A stretch of DNA of 64,000 nucleotides from Streptomyces oceani. GTDB taxonomy: Bacteria > Actinomycetota > Actinomycetes > Streptomycetales > Streptomycetaceae. Position numbers and translations under genes: made by a program. The stretch spans positions 272,411-336,410 of the forward strand of contig NZ_LJGU01000113.1 of NCBI RefSeq assembly GCF_001751245.1, written 5' to 3'. The notes beneath the pieces were generated by a model, which did no database searches, was not told where the DNA came from, and saw only the letters and a program-made list of their open reading frames with translations. Each line of letters opens with the position of its first letter. The first letter of the stretch is position 1. Below are positions 26,581 through 35,406 of this stretch, one piece after another.

Positions 26581-28432
26581 CGGGCAGTACGGGTACCCGC
26601 CGGGCCCGGATTCCGGTTGGGCGCCGTACGGGCCCGGTTCGGAGCCGTACGGACCCGGCGGGGCGGCGTACCACCCCGAGCCCACGCCGTACGGACCCGG
26701 CGGGACGCCGTACCACCCCGAGCCCACGCCGTACGGACCCGGCGGGACGCCGTACCACCCCGAGCCCACGCCGTACGGACCCGGCGGGACGCCGTACCAC
26801 CCCGAGCCCACGCCGTACGGACCCGGCGGGACGCCGTACCACCCCGAGCCCACGCCGTACGGACCCGGCGGGACGCCGTACCACCCCGAGCCCACGCCGT
26901 ACGGACCCGGCGGGACGCCGTACCACCCCGAGCCCACGCCGTACGGACCCGGCGGGACGCCGTACCACCCCGAGCCCACGCCGTACGGACCCGGCGGGAC
27001 GCCGTACCACCCCGAGCCCACGCCGTACGGACCCGGCGGGACGCCGTACCACCCCGAGCCCACGCCGTACGGACCCGGCGGGACGCCGTACCACCCCGAG
27101 CCCACGCCGTACGGACCCGGCGGGACGCCGTACCACCCCGAGCCCACGCCGTACGGACCCGGCGGGACGCCGTACCACCCCGAGCCCACGCCGTACGGAC
27201 CCGGCGGGACGCCGTACCACCCCGAGCCCACGCCGTACGGACCCGCTGGGACGCCGTACCACCCCGAGCCCACGCCGTACGGACCCGGCGGGACGCCGTA
27301 CCACCCCGAGCCCACTCCGTACGGACCCCCTCAGCCAGACCCCGTCGTCCCCACGGAGGCACGGCCCGTACCGAGGCAGGAACGCCTGCCGTCACGCGAC
27401 GGCGACGGCGGTTACCGGCCGGCCGGCCGGCCGTTGCGGCCTCGGCCCAGCCGTCGCCGGCGGATCGCGCGCTGGCTGGCGTTCCTGACCTGTCTGCTGC
27501 TGCTCACTCCGGCCGGCACGTACGTCTGGGCGGACACCGAACTCGACCGGTCCGTCGATCTCGGTGGCCTCCCGGACCGCCCGCCACGCGGCGAGGGGCG
27601 CAACTTCCTCATCGTGGGCTCGGACAGCCGCACCGGGCTCTCCGAGGAGGAACAGGAGAACCTGCACACCGGCGGGGGCGAGGGCGGCCGGACGGACTCG
27701 ATGATCCTGCTGCACACCGGAGCCAACGGTACGACGATGACGAGCCTGCCCCGGGACTCATGGGTGACCCTGCCCGAGTTCACCCGTCCGGAGACCGGCA
27801 GGCATCATCCGGCCGCGAAGAACAAGCTCAACGTGTCGTACTCCTGGGGTGGCCCGGAGATGCTGGTGCGCACCGTCGAACTCAACACCGGCCTCCGGAT
27901 CGACAACTACGCGGAGATAGGCTTCGGCGGCTTCGTGGACGTCGTCAACTCCGTCGGCGGCGTGGAGATGTGCCTGAAACGGGACGTGCGGGACAGGAAG
28001 TCGGGCCTCGATCTCCCGAAGGGCTGCAGCCAACTGGACGGGGCCGAGGCTCTCGCGTTCGTCCGGCAGCGGCATCAGGAGGCCAACGGCGACCTCGGGC
28101 GGACGAGGAACCAGCAGAAGTTCCTCGCGGCCCTCGCCGAGAGGGCGGCCACTCCCGACGTCGCGCTCAACCCGCTCAAGGCGTATCCGACCGTGAACGC
28201 GGCGCTGGACACGCTTGTCGTGGACGAGGACATGAGTCTGGTGGACCTGACGGCGCTCTTCCGAGCCGTGCAGAGCGTCGCCTCGGGCGACGGGAAGCAG
28301 ATCAACGTCCCCGTCTCGGACCCGTACCACCACACGCCCAAGGGCAGTACGGTGAAATGGGACCGGCGCAAGGCCCAGAAGTTGTTCACCCAGCTGCGCA
28401 ACGACGAAAAGGTGACCTTCTCCGGAAACTGA
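26522..28432 (+). CDS. LytR-CpsA-Psr family protein with a 16-copy repeat tail
   Basis: 636-residue LCP protein, a family that transfers lipid-linked glycopolymers onto peptidoglycan. The cytoplasmic N-terminus (50-273) is a tandem array of YHPEPTPYGPGGTP. A basic stretch and one membrane span (about 316-338) follow, then the extracellular LCP domain with IVGSDSR, GRTDSMILLH, SLPRDSWV, KLNVSYSWGGP and FVRQRHQEANGDLGRTRNQQ, keeping the arginine and aspartate residues expected to bind pyrophosphate and metal. Start: GTG 26522, overlapping the GT2 gene by 59 bp, which implies coupled translation. The catalytic part is normal; the repeat tail is what is unusual. Confidence 0.93.
   Translation: MNGNNWHPGPTGPGAIPGHDGQYGYPPGPDSGWAPYGPGSEPYGPGGAAYHPEPTPYGPGGTPYHPEPTPYGPGGTPYHPEPTPYGPGGTPYHPEPTPYGPGGTPYHPEPTPYGPGGTPYHPEPTPYGPGGTPYHPEPTPYGPGGTPYHPEPTPYGPGGTPYHPEPTPYGPGGTPYHPEPTPYGPGGTPYHPEPTPYGPGGTPYHPEPTPYGPGGTPYHPEPTPYGPGGTPYHPEPTPYGPAGTPYHPEPTPYGPGGTPYHPEPTPYGPPQPDPVVPTEARPVPRQERLPSRDGDGGYRPAGRPLRPRPSRRRRIARWLAFLTCLLLLTPAGTYVWADTELDRSVDLGGLPDRPPRGEGRNFLIVGSDSRTGLSEEEQENLHTGGGEGGRTDSMILLHTGANGTTMTSLPRDSWVTLPEFTRPETGRHHPAAKNKLNVSYSWGGPEMLVRTVELNTGLRIDNYAEIGFGGFVDVVNSVGGVEMCLKRDVRDRKSGLDLPKGCSQLDGAEALAFVRQRHQEANGDLGRTRNQQKFLAALAERAATPDVALNPLKAYPTVNAALDTLVVDEDMSLVDLTALFRAVQSVASGDGKQINVPVSDPYHHTPKGSTVKWDRRKAQKLFTQLRNDEKVTFSGN
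26669..27340 (+). repeat. 42-bp tandem repeat, 16 units, in the LCP coding sequence
   Basis: Sixteen head-to-tail 42-bp units encode YHPEPTPYGPGGTP. By eye, units 1-13 and 15 are identical. Unit 14 has GCT for GGC (Ala for Gly) and unit 16 diverges at its end (ACT, CCTCAGCCAGAC). A degenerate half unit precedes the array (26642-26668). Because 42 is a multiple of three, copy changes keep the frame. Confidence 0.97.
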
Positions 28433-28541
28433 CCCACTGGCCGCTGACTCACTGACCCGCCGATACCGGTGGCCCCGATACCGGTGACCGGCCCGAGCCG
28501 TCCGACGAGCGGGTCGACCACACAGCTGACAGGATCGCACC

Positions 28542-29555
28542 GTGCTCCGCCCCGCGAAACCACGCCGGCTACCCGAGCTGCCGCGCAGACAGCTCCTGCG
28601 CGCTGCCGGGGTGGGCGGCGGTCTCGCGGTCGGGCTACCGCTGTACTGGCTGTGGCAGCGGGACAGTCCGACGCCCAGCGGTGACCTCACCTTCGCCACC
28701 GGGGTGACCAGCGGGGTGTACGCCCGGTACGGCACCCTGCTCCGTAGGCGGCTCGCCAGGGACGCACCGGAACTGGACATGCGGCTGGCCCCCAGTCAGG
28801 GCTCGGTGCACAACATCGACCTGCTGACGTCCGGTGACGCCGACTTCACCCTCGCGCAGTCGGACGCGGCGGCGGCGTACCTGAACGCCGACGGCCCGCA
28901 CGCCGACCGGCTCTCGGCCTGTGCACGGCTCTACGACGACTACCTCCAACTGGTAGTCCCCGCCGACTCGTCCGTCCGCCGCCTGACGGACCTGGCCGGT
29001 CTGCGGGTGGGGATCGGCGAGCGGCGTTCCGGGGTGAGCCTCGTGGCGGGACGGTTGTTCAAGGCCGCCGGCATGGACCGGGATCGGGACATCCGGGCGC
29101 GGGACGTCGGCATCGATCGGATGCCGGACCAGCTGGCCCATGGCGAACTGGACGCGTTCCTGTGGGCCGGTGGGCTGCCCACCACCGCCATCGAACAACT
29201 CGCCACCCGCACCCCCATCCGGCTCGTCCAACTCGGCGACCTCGTGCCGGAGCTGCGGAAGATGCAGCCGGAGACCCGCCACTACCGGGCGGCGGTGATG
29301 CCCGCGGACGCGTACCCGGCCATCCAACAGGGCGAGCCGGTCAACACGCTCGCGGTGGCGAACCTGCTGGTCACCACGGATCGTACGGACCCGATGACGG
29401 CGGAGGCACTGACCCGCTCGCTGATCAACAGCCGGGACGAGATCGGGAACCAGGTGCACGCCGCGCAGAAGGTGGACCTGCGTACGGCCATCTACACCGA
29501 TCCACTTCCCCTGCACGAGGGAGCTCGCCGCTACTACCGCGAGGTAAAGCCCTGA
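28542..29555 (+). CDS. TAXI-type TRAP solute-binding protein, Tat-like signal
   Basis: 337 residues of the TAXI branch of TRAP transporter binding proteins. Typical elements are LTFATGVTSGVYARYGTLL, SQGSVHNIDLLTSGDADFTLAQSD, LTDLAGLRVGIGERRSG and the late AVMPADAYPAIQ. The N-terminus PRRQLLRAAGVGGGLAVGLPLYWLW is twin-arginine-like with a hydrophobic run, so Tat export or a membrane anchor is expected. GTG 28542 has AGGA eight bases upstream. It follows the LCP gene by 109 bp. No TRAP permease (fused 4TM-12TM) is in the window, so the binding protein is an orphan or the permease lies elsewhere. Confidence 0.82.
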   Translation: MLRPAKPRRLPELPRRQLLRAAGVGGGLAVGLPLYWLWQRDSPTPSGDLTFATGVTSGVYARYGTLLRRRLARDAPELDMRLAPSQGSVHNIDLLTSGDADFTLAQSDAAAAYLNADGPHADRLSACARLYDDYLQLVVPADSSVRRLTDLAGLRVGIGERRSGVSLVAGRLFKAAGMDRDRDIRARDVGIDRMPDQLAHGELDAFLWAGGLPTTAIEQLATRTPIRLVQLGDLVPELRKMQPETRHYRAAVMPADAYPAIQQGEPVNTLAVANLLVTTDRTDPMTAEALTRSLINSRDEIGNQVHAAQKVDLRTAIYTDPLPLHEGARRYYREVKP

Positions 29556-29665
29556 GCGTCCCCGCTCACGCTCCGGCTCTCCTGGCGGTTCCGGCCCCCG
29601 CCTGCGCTCCGGCCCCGCACCGAAGCCCAGGCGGCTACGTTCGTGGGGAAGACGCTCGGTCGACC

Positions 29666-29685
29666 CTGGTGATACGGATAACCAG
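29666..29685. promoter_or_regulatory. Operator-like palindrome before the mannosidase
   Basis: CTGGTGATACGGATAACCAG, with 8 of 10 positions paired in dyad symmetry, 35 bp before the mannosidase ATG. Size and position suit a LacI-, GntR- or ROK-type repressor. No such regulator gene is adjacent. Confidence 0.45.
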
Positions 29686-29719
29686 TGAGGTTCACCGCCC
29701 CACCGAAGGAGCCGTCGAG

Positions 29720-32700
29720 ATGCACGACGACCACCGCATCATCGAGGACCGGTTGCGCCGCGTGCTGGAGGAGCGGGTACGCCCCGCGGTCCACACCACG
29801 CCCGTCCCGCTGACCGTGGAACGCTGGGACGCGCCCGGGGAACCGGTGCCCGTCGCCGAGGGCCTCGAGGCTCCGTACGAACCGGCCTCCGGGAACGACG
29901 AGTGGGGGCCGGCCTGGCGGACGACGTGGTTCCGGGTCTCCGGCACCGTCCCCGCGGAATGGTCCGGTCGCACCGTGGAGGCGGTCCTCGACCTGGGCTT
30001 CGACCGCGACATGCCCGGCTTCCAGTGCGAGGGGCTGGTCTACCGGCGCGGTGGCACGGCGGTGAAGGCCCTCAACCCCCGCAACGACTGGATACGGGTG
30101 ACCGACACCGCGTCCGGCGGCGAAGTGGTGGAGTTGTACGTCGAGGCCGCCGCCAACCCGATCGTCAACACTCCGCAGACCCCGACCTACGAGGGGGACG
30201 TGGTCACCGCCAGCGACCGTCCGCTCTACCGGCTGCGCCGGATGGACCTGGCCGTCTTCGAGACCCAGGTGTGGGAGCTGGTGCAGGACCTTGAGGTCGC
30301 GGACGGGCTGATGCGGGAACTCCCGTTGTCCGACGCCCGACGCTGGGAGCTGCTGCGCGCGATCGAACGGGCCCTGGACGCGCTCGACCTCGCGGACGTC
30401 CCCGGTACGGCCCAACACGCACGCGGCGCCCTGGCCGGCGTGCTCGCGGTGCCCGCCCGCCCCTCCGCGCACCGGATCAGTGCCGTGGGACACGCCCACA
30501 TCGACTCCGCCTGGCTGTGGCCACTGCGCGAGACGGTGCGGAAGGTGGCGCGTACGACGGCCAACATGCTGGCGCTGATGGCGGAGCACCCGGAGTTCGT
30601 GTTCGCCATGTCGCAGGCACAGCAGCTCGCCTGGCTCAAGGACTACCACCCGGAACTCTGGGAGGGCGTGAAGAAGAAGGTCGCCGAGGGGCAGTTCGTG
30701 CCGGTCGGTGGCATGTGGGTGGAGTCGGACACGAACATGGTCGGTGGCGAGGCCATGGCCCGGCAGTTCCTGTACGGCAAGAAGTTCTTCCTGGACGAGT
30801 TCGGAATCGACACCAAGGAGGTGTGGCTGCCGGACTCGTTCGGCTACACCGCGGCCATGCCGCAGATCGTCGACCTGGCCGGGGCCGACTGGTTCCTGAC
30901 CCAGAAGATCTCCTGGAGCCAGACCAACAAATTCCCGCACCACACCTTCTGGTGGGAGGGCATCGACGGCACGCGGGTCTTCACGCACTTCCCGCCCGTC
31001 GACACCTACAACTCCGAACTCAGCGGCGCGGAGATGGCCCACGCGGCCCGCAACTACCAGGAGAAGGGCGCCGCCTCCCGCTCCCTCGCGCCGTTCGGAC
31101 ACGGGGACGGTGGTGGTGGCGCCACCCGCGAGATGCTCGCCCGGGCGGCGCGGCTGAAGGACCTGGAGGGGTCACCCCGGGTCGCCGTCGAGAAGCCCGA
31201 GGCCTTCTTCGAGAAGGCGCACCGGGAGTACCCGCACGCCCCCGTATGGGCGGGAGAGCTGTATCTGGAACTGCACCGCGGCACCTACACCTCGCAGGCC
31301 AAGACGAAGCAGGGCAACCGGCACAGCGAGTCGCTGCTGCGGGAGGCGGAGCTGTGGGCGGCCACCGCGACGCTGCGAGGGACCGGCCAGCCGTATCCGT
31401 ACGAGCGGTTGGAGGCGCTGTGGAAGACGGTACTGCTGCACCAGTTCCACGACATCCTGCCCGGCTCCTCCATCGCGTGGGTGCACCGGGAGGCCCGGGA
31501 CACCTACGAGCGGGTACGCGCCGAACTGACCGGGATCATCGAACGATCCCAGCGTGCGCTGGCCGGCGAGGGGACGACCGAGGTCGTCTTCAACGGCGCG
31601 CCGCACGCCCGCGACGGCGTCCCGGCTGGGGGCGCGGCCGAGCGTACGGACGCGGGCACACCCGTGACCGTACGTGCACGTGACGGCGGTGGCTGGGTGC
31701 TGGACAACGGCCTGGTCGGCGTGGAGATCGACGGGCGCGGCCTGGTGGTCGCGGCCCGGGACGCCGACGGCCGGGACGCGGTGGCGCCGGGCCAGCCGGC
31801 GAACCTCCTACAGGTGCACCCCGACTTCCCCAACCACTGGGACGCCTGGGACGTCGACGCGTTCTACCGGAACAGCGTGACCGACCTGACGGAGGCGGAC
31901 GACGTACGGCTCGAGGCCGCCGACCCGGGTGCGGTCACCGTGCGCGCCGCTCGGACCTTCGGCGCGTCGACGGTCGTCCAGTCGCTCACACTGCGCGCCG
32001 GCGCCCGCTGCCTGGAGCTCGAGACCGAGGTGGACTGGCGGGAGACGGAGAAGTTCCTCAAGGCGGCGTTCCCGCTGGACGTGAAGACGGACCGGTCCGC
32101 GGCGGAGACCCAGTTCGGGCACGTCTTCCGGCCCACCCACACCAACACCTCGTGGGACGCGGCGAAGTTCGAGATCTGCGCGCACCGCTGGCTGCACGTG
32201 GGCGAGCCGGACTGGGGCGTGGCCGTGGTCAACGACTCGACGTACGGCCACGACGTCACCCGTGACATCCGCGCGGAAGACGGCGGCCAGACCACCACGG
32301 TGCGGCTCTCCCTGCTGCGTGCTCCACGTTACCCGGACCCGGAAACCGACCAGGGTGCCCACCGTCTGCGGTACGCGCTGGTGCCGGGGGCCACCGTCGG
32401 TGACGCCGTACGCGCCGGCCACTGGATCAACCTGCCCGCGCGCGTCGTGCGGGGCAGCGGGGCACCGGTGGCGCCCCTGGTGACCACCGGCGGCGACCAG
32501 GTCGTGGTGGAGGCGGTCAAGCTGGCCGAGGACCGTGGCGGAGACCTGGTGGTGCGGCTGTACGAGTCGCACGGCAGCCGGGCGCGTACGACGGTGACGG
32601 CGGGGTTCCCGTTGTCCACGGCGGTGGTCACGGACCTTCTGGAGCGCCCCCTGGAACGGCCGGAGCGGTCGGCCGCGGTGCTGACGGGGCCGAGCGCGGA

Positions 32701-32785
32701 GGGCGTGCTGGAGGTGGCGCTGCGGCCGTTCCAGATCCTGACGCTGCGCCTCACGCCGACGGACGCCGGCGCCCGAGGGGACTGA
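29720..32785 (+). CDS. Alpha-mannosidase, GH38 family
   Basis: 1021-residue retaining glycosidase hydrolysing alpha-mannosides; no signal peptide, so cytoplasmic. The catalytic domain has the zinc-binding GHAHIDSAWLWPLRE, the nucleophile Asp in EVWLPDSFGYTAAMPQ and HQFHDILPGSSI. An N-terminal beta domain and a C-terminal beta-sandwich complete the standard ~1000-residue architecture. ATG 29720 has GAAGGAG nine bases upstream; the open frame before it is antisense noise from the TAXI gene. It appears monocistronic, with an operator-like palindrome in front and a strong terminator behind. Confidence 0.95.
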   Translation: MHDDHRIIEDRLRRVLEERVRPAVHTTPVPLTVERWDAPGEPVPVAEGLEAPYEPASGNDEWGPAWRTTWFRVSGTVPAEWSGRTVEAVLDLGFDRDMPGFQCEGLVYRRGGTAVKALNPRNDWIRVTDTASGGEVVELYVEAAANPIVNTPQTPTYEGDVVTASDRPLYRLRRMDLAVFETQVWELVQDLEVADGLMRELPLSDARRWELLRAIERALDALDLADVPGTAQHARGALAGVLAVPARPSAHRISAVGHAHIDSAWLWPLRETVRKVARTTANMLALMAEHPEFVFAMSQAQQLAWLKDYHPELWEGVKKKVAEGQFVPVGGMWVESDTNMVGGEAMARQFLYGKKFFLDEFGIDTKEVWLPDSFGYTAAMPQIVDLAGADWFLTQKISWSQTNKFPHHTFWWEGIDGTRVFTHFPPVDTYNSELSGAEMAHAARNYQEKGAASRSLAPFGHGDGGGGATREMLARAARLKDLEGSPRVAVEKPEAFFEKAHREYPHAPVWAGELYLELHRGTYTSQAKTKQGNRHSESLLREAELWAATATLRGTGQPYPYERLEALWKTVLLHQFHDILPGSSIAWVHREARDTYERVRAELTGIIERSQRALAGEGTTEVVFNGAPHARDGVPAGGAAERTDAGTPVTVRARDGGGWVLDNGLVGVEIDGRGLVVAARDADGRDAVAPGQPANLLQVHPDFPNHWDAWDVDAFYRNSVTDLTEADDVRLEAADPGAVTVRAARTFGASTVVQSLTLRAGARCLELETEVDWRETEKFLKAAFPLDVKTDRSAAETQFGHVFRPTHTNTSWDAAKFEICAHRWLHVGEPDWGVAVVNDSTYGHDVTRDIRAEDGGQTTTVRLSLLRAPRYPDPETDQGAHRLRYALVPGATVGDAVRAGHWINLPARVVRGSGAPVAPLVTTGGDQVVVEAVKLAEDRGGDLVVRLYESHGSRARTTVTAGFPLSTAVVTDLLERPLERPERSAAVLTGPSAEGVLEVALRPFQILTLRLTPTDAGARGD

Positions 32786-32794
32786 GCCCACGCG

Positions 32795-32851
32795 GTGTGC
32801 CGCACGCAGGCTGCGGGAAGCGCCCCGCCCGCGCGGAGGCGTGCGGCACAC
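32795..32851. terminator. Terminator between the mannosidase and the convergent kinase gene
   Basis: GTGTGCCGCACGC (32795-32807) pairs perfectly over 13 bp with GCGTGCGGCACAC (32839-32851), with a 31-nt GC-rich loop, between convergent genes. Confidence 0.72.
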
Positions 32852-32910
32852 TGACGAACGACCGATTACCGTTCCGTTGCCCGGCGCTGGGGCGCTGAGC
32901 GCTCGGGCGC

Positions 32911-34326
32911 TCAGTGGTCGTCACGGGAGGCCGGCAGGTCCGACTCGTCCCGGGGCAGCGTGATCAGCACGCGCAGCCCGCCGTCCGGCTCGTTGGGCGC
33001 GAAGTCCAGTGTCGCGTCACCCGCCGCGAGGAGCGCACGGGTGATGGACAGGCCGAGCCCGGAACCGGAGACGTTCTGGTGTCGGCTGCTGCGCCAGAAG
33101 CGGTCACCGACCCGGGCCAGTTCTTCCTGGTCCACGCCCGGCCCGTTGTCCGTGACCTCGAGCACCACGTGGCGACCGTGCACGCTGGCGGAGAGGGTGA
33201 CGACCTTTCCCGAGGGGGAGAACTTGACCGCGTTGTCGACCACCGCGTCCAGCGCGCTCGACAGAGCCACGGGATCCGCCCAGCCGGTCACGGCCTTGGG
33301 GCCGGTGAGCACCAGCTCGACCCCGTCCCGACGGGCGACGGGATGCCAGGCCGCCACCCGCTCGGCGGCGAGTTCGGCGACATCGGTCAGCTGCGGGTCG
33401 GCCGGACTGTGCTCGGCGAGCGCGAGGGCCAGCAGGTCGTCCAGCACGCGTGCCAGGCGCTTGCCCTCCGCCCGTACCGACTCGAACTCCGCGTGCTCCT
33501 CCGGCAGCTCCAGACCCAGCAACTCGATCCGCAACAGCAGAGCGGAGAGTGGGTTGCGCAGCTGGTGCGAGGCGTCCGCGAGGAACGCGCGCTGCTGTTC
33601 CAGCACCTGCTCGACGTGGCCGGCCATGTGATTGAAGGAGGCGGCCAGGTGCCGGAGTTCCGGTGGCCCGCCCGAGGCCGCAACCCGGGAGGTGAACTCG
33701 CCGGTGGCGATCTCGTGCGCCGCCCGGTCCAGCGTGCCCACGGGCCGCAGCACCCAGCGGGTGAGCAGGTACGCCGCCCCCACCGCGACCAGCAGCGCCG
33801 CGGCCTCTCCCCCGACGATCGGCAGCCAGCCGTGCAGGACGCGGGAACGCAGCTGGCCGGTGGGCGAGTCGGTGTAGACCACGGCCGCCACGTCGCCGTC
33901 CCTGATCACGGGCGAGGCGACGGCGATCCGCCGTCGCTGCCAGGGCCACACCTGCTCCGGATCGTGGCTACGCCGCCCGGCCAGCGCCTCCTGGAACGCC
34001 GCCTTGCCCGCTCCCGTCTCCGGCACCCGCCATCCCTTCGGCGCGGTGGCCATGGCCTGGCCGTCCCGGTAGAACACCCCGGCGCGAATCCCGTACAGGT
34101 CGTGGTACCGGCGCAGCTCCCGGCGCAGCGTGGTCAATCGGTCACCCGGCTCGGCGCGCGCGGCCACGAACTGTGCCAGCGAGGCGAACCGGGCCGTGTC
34201 GTCGATCCGGTCCACCACGACGTCCTGCTGCTTGGCGGCAGCCTGGCTGGCCGCCAGCGGGAGCCCCAGCGCCACCAGCACCCCGGCGAAGAGCAGGATC
34301 AGCAGCGGCAGCAGACGAGCGCGCAC
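32911..34326 (-). CDS. Two-component sensor histidine kinase
   Basis: 471-residue membrane kinase. TM1 is at about 5-27, an extracytoplasmic sensor of ~135 residues follows, TM2 at about 168-190, then a HAMP linker (RPVGTLDRAAHEIATGEF). The dimerisation box is FLADASHQLRNPLSALLLR with the phospho-His, followed by ATPase boxes DNAVKFSP (N), VTDNGPGV (G1), RFWRSS (F) and GSGLGLSIT (G2). GTG 34326 is 18 bp after the response regulator stop, so the pair is one operon. It is divergent from gluABCD. The signal is unknown; control of glutamate uptake is a guess from position. Confidence 0.92.
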   Translation of the reverse strand: MRARLLPLLILLFAGVLVALGLPLAASQAAAKQQDVVVDRIDDTARFASLAQFVAARAEPGDRLTTLRRELRRYHDLYGIRAGVFYRDGQAMATAPKGWRVPETGAGKAAFQEALAGRRSHDPEQVWPWQRRRIAVASPVIRDGDVAAVVYTDSPTGQLRSRVLHGWLPIVGGEAAALLVAVGAAYLLTRWVLRPVGTLDRAAHEIATGEFTSRVAASGGPPELRHLAASFNHMAGHVEQVLEQQRAFLADASHQLRNPLSALLLRIELLGLELPEEHAEFESVRAEGKRLARVLDDLLALALAEHSPADPQLTDVAELAAERVAAWHPVARRDGVELVLTGPKAVTGWADPVALSSALDAVVDNAVKFSPSGKVVTLSASVHGRHVVLEVTDNGPGVDQEELARVGDRFWRSSRHQNVSGSGLGLSITRALLAAGDATLDFAPNEPDGGLRVLITLPRDESDLPASRDDH

Positions 34327-34344
34327 GAGTACGTCCCGGCCGAA

Positions 34345-35055
34345 TCACTCGGCGGGCACGACGAGCCGGTAGCCGACTCCCCGCACGGTCTCGATCAGGG
34401 CGGGTATGCCGAGCTTCGAGCGCAGCGAGGCGACATGCACCTCGAGCGTACGACCGGTGCCCGTCCAACTCGTGCGCCACACCTCGCTGATGATCTGCTC
34501 CCGGCGGAAGACCACACCGGGCCGCTGAGCGAGCATGGCGAGCAGATCGAACTCCTTACGCGTGAGGGCCACCTCCGTGCCGGCCACGGAGACCCGACGA
34601 GTGGGCAGCTCGATCCGTGCGGTGCCCAACCGCAGCACCGTACCGGAATCGGTGTCGCCGCCCGGCGCCGCGGTGTCCTCGGGCACGGTACGGCGGCTCA
34701 CCGCGTGGATGCGAGCCAGCAGCTCCCCGGTGTCGTACGGCTTCACGACGTAGTCGTCCGCGCCCAGGTTCAGACCGTGGATGCGGGAGCGTACGTCGGC
34801 ACGGGCGGTGACCATGATCACGGGAGTGCTGGTCAGCCCGCGGATCCGCCCGCATATCTCGAAGCCGTCCTGCCCCGGCAGGCCGAGGTCGAGCAGCACC
34901 ACGCCGAACGCCGGGCAGTCACCCTCAGCGGGCAACAGCTGCCGTAGCGCGGCCTCGCCGTCGCGTACGTGCACGGTGTCGAAGCCGTGCCGACCCAGCA
35001 CGGCGGAGAGTGCGGCGGCGACCCGCTCGTCGTCCTCGACCAGCAACAGTCTCAC
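34345..35055 (-). CDS. OmpR/PhoB-family response regulator
   Basis: 236-residue partner of the kinase. The receiver domain begins VRLLLVEDDERVA, with the phospho-Asp in VVLLDLGLPGQDG, Thr/Lys switch residues in MVTARAD and DDYVVKPYD, then a winged-helix DNA-binding domain (LTRKEFDLLAMLAQRPG, GTGRTLEVHVASLRSKLG, IETVRGVGYRL). GTG 35055 fits the family's first residues; a longer frame to 35202 lies in repeat-containing leader. It starts 365 bp from gluA in the opposite direction. Confidence 0.94.
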   Translation of the reverse strand: MRLLLVEDDERVAAALSAVLGRHGFDTVHVRDGEAALRQLLPAEGDCPAFGVVLLDLGLPGQDGFEICGRIRGLTSTPVIMVTARADVRSRIHGLNLGADDYVVKPYDTGELLARIHAVSRRTVPEDTAAPGGDTDSGTVLRLGTARIELPTRRVSVAGTEVALTRKEFDLLAMLAQRPGVVFRREQIISEVWRTSWTGTGRTLEVHVASLRSKLGIPALIETVRGVGYRLVVPAE

Positions 35056-35144
35056 TCGCCCACACCTCCGGCTCTTCCTCAGCACTCGCACGTGTCCGTC
35101 TGTGCCCACTCCCCGTGACGTACCACTCGGTACGCCGATACGCC

Positions 35145-35177
35145 TGTCCGGCCGTCCGGCTGTCCGGCTGTCCCGGC
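35145..35177. repeat. Short tandem repeat upstream of the response regulator
   Basis: TGTCCGGC, CGTCCGGC, TGTCCGGC, TGTCCCGGC in a row: about four 8-bp units 90-120 bp before the response-regulator start. Confidence 0.7.
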
Positions 35178-35360
35178 GGCACTCGACAACGCTGAGCTGC
35201 ATCCACCCGGATTCGCGCAGGTGGCGTCAAGGCTCCTCAGCCATCCTGCGGCTTCCGTTATTGAGCCGGTACGCCGCTGTGGCGCGGGGCGTGCGTGGAG
35301 CTACGTACCGTGCCGGACAGCGACCGTATCGTTATGCTCAATTTCCGCTCAGATGTAATG

Positions 35361-35381
35361 ACGCTCACGGTGAACGCTCAC
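35361..35381. promoter_or_regulatory. Spaced direct repeat ACGCTCAC before gluA
   Basis: Two identical ACGCTCAC octamers separated by GGTGA (13-bp period), 40-60 bp before the gluA ATG. Direct repeats with a roughly one-turn or longer period are typical of OmpR-type regulator sites, and such a regulator is divergently encoded. No binding data. Confidence 0.4.
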
Positions 35382-35385
35382 TAAG

Positions 35386-35406
35386 GTCCTCGCAACCGAC
35401 GAGGAC
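35386..35406 (+). promoter_or_regulatory. Leader hairpin before gluA
   Basis: GTCCTCG (35386-35392) and CGAGGAC (35400-35406) form a 7-bp stem with a 7-nt loop directly ahead of the GGAG ribosome site of gluA, so it may affect message stability or translation. Confidence 0.45.

Noticed and set aside
26669..27340. CRISPR array
   Set aside because: Units are contiguous with no variable spacers, are in frame with a coding gene, and no cas genes are nearby.
26424..28455. Long open frames in all six frames across the 42-bp repeat region
   Set aside because: They follow from the repeat unit being a multiple of three and lacking stops in any frame; only the frame joined to the LCP domain has a membrane span and family motifs.
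28433..28541. Repeated CCGATACCGGTG as a terminator after the LCP gene
   Set aside because: It is a short direct repeat rather than a hairpin of useful length; no terminator could be assigned.
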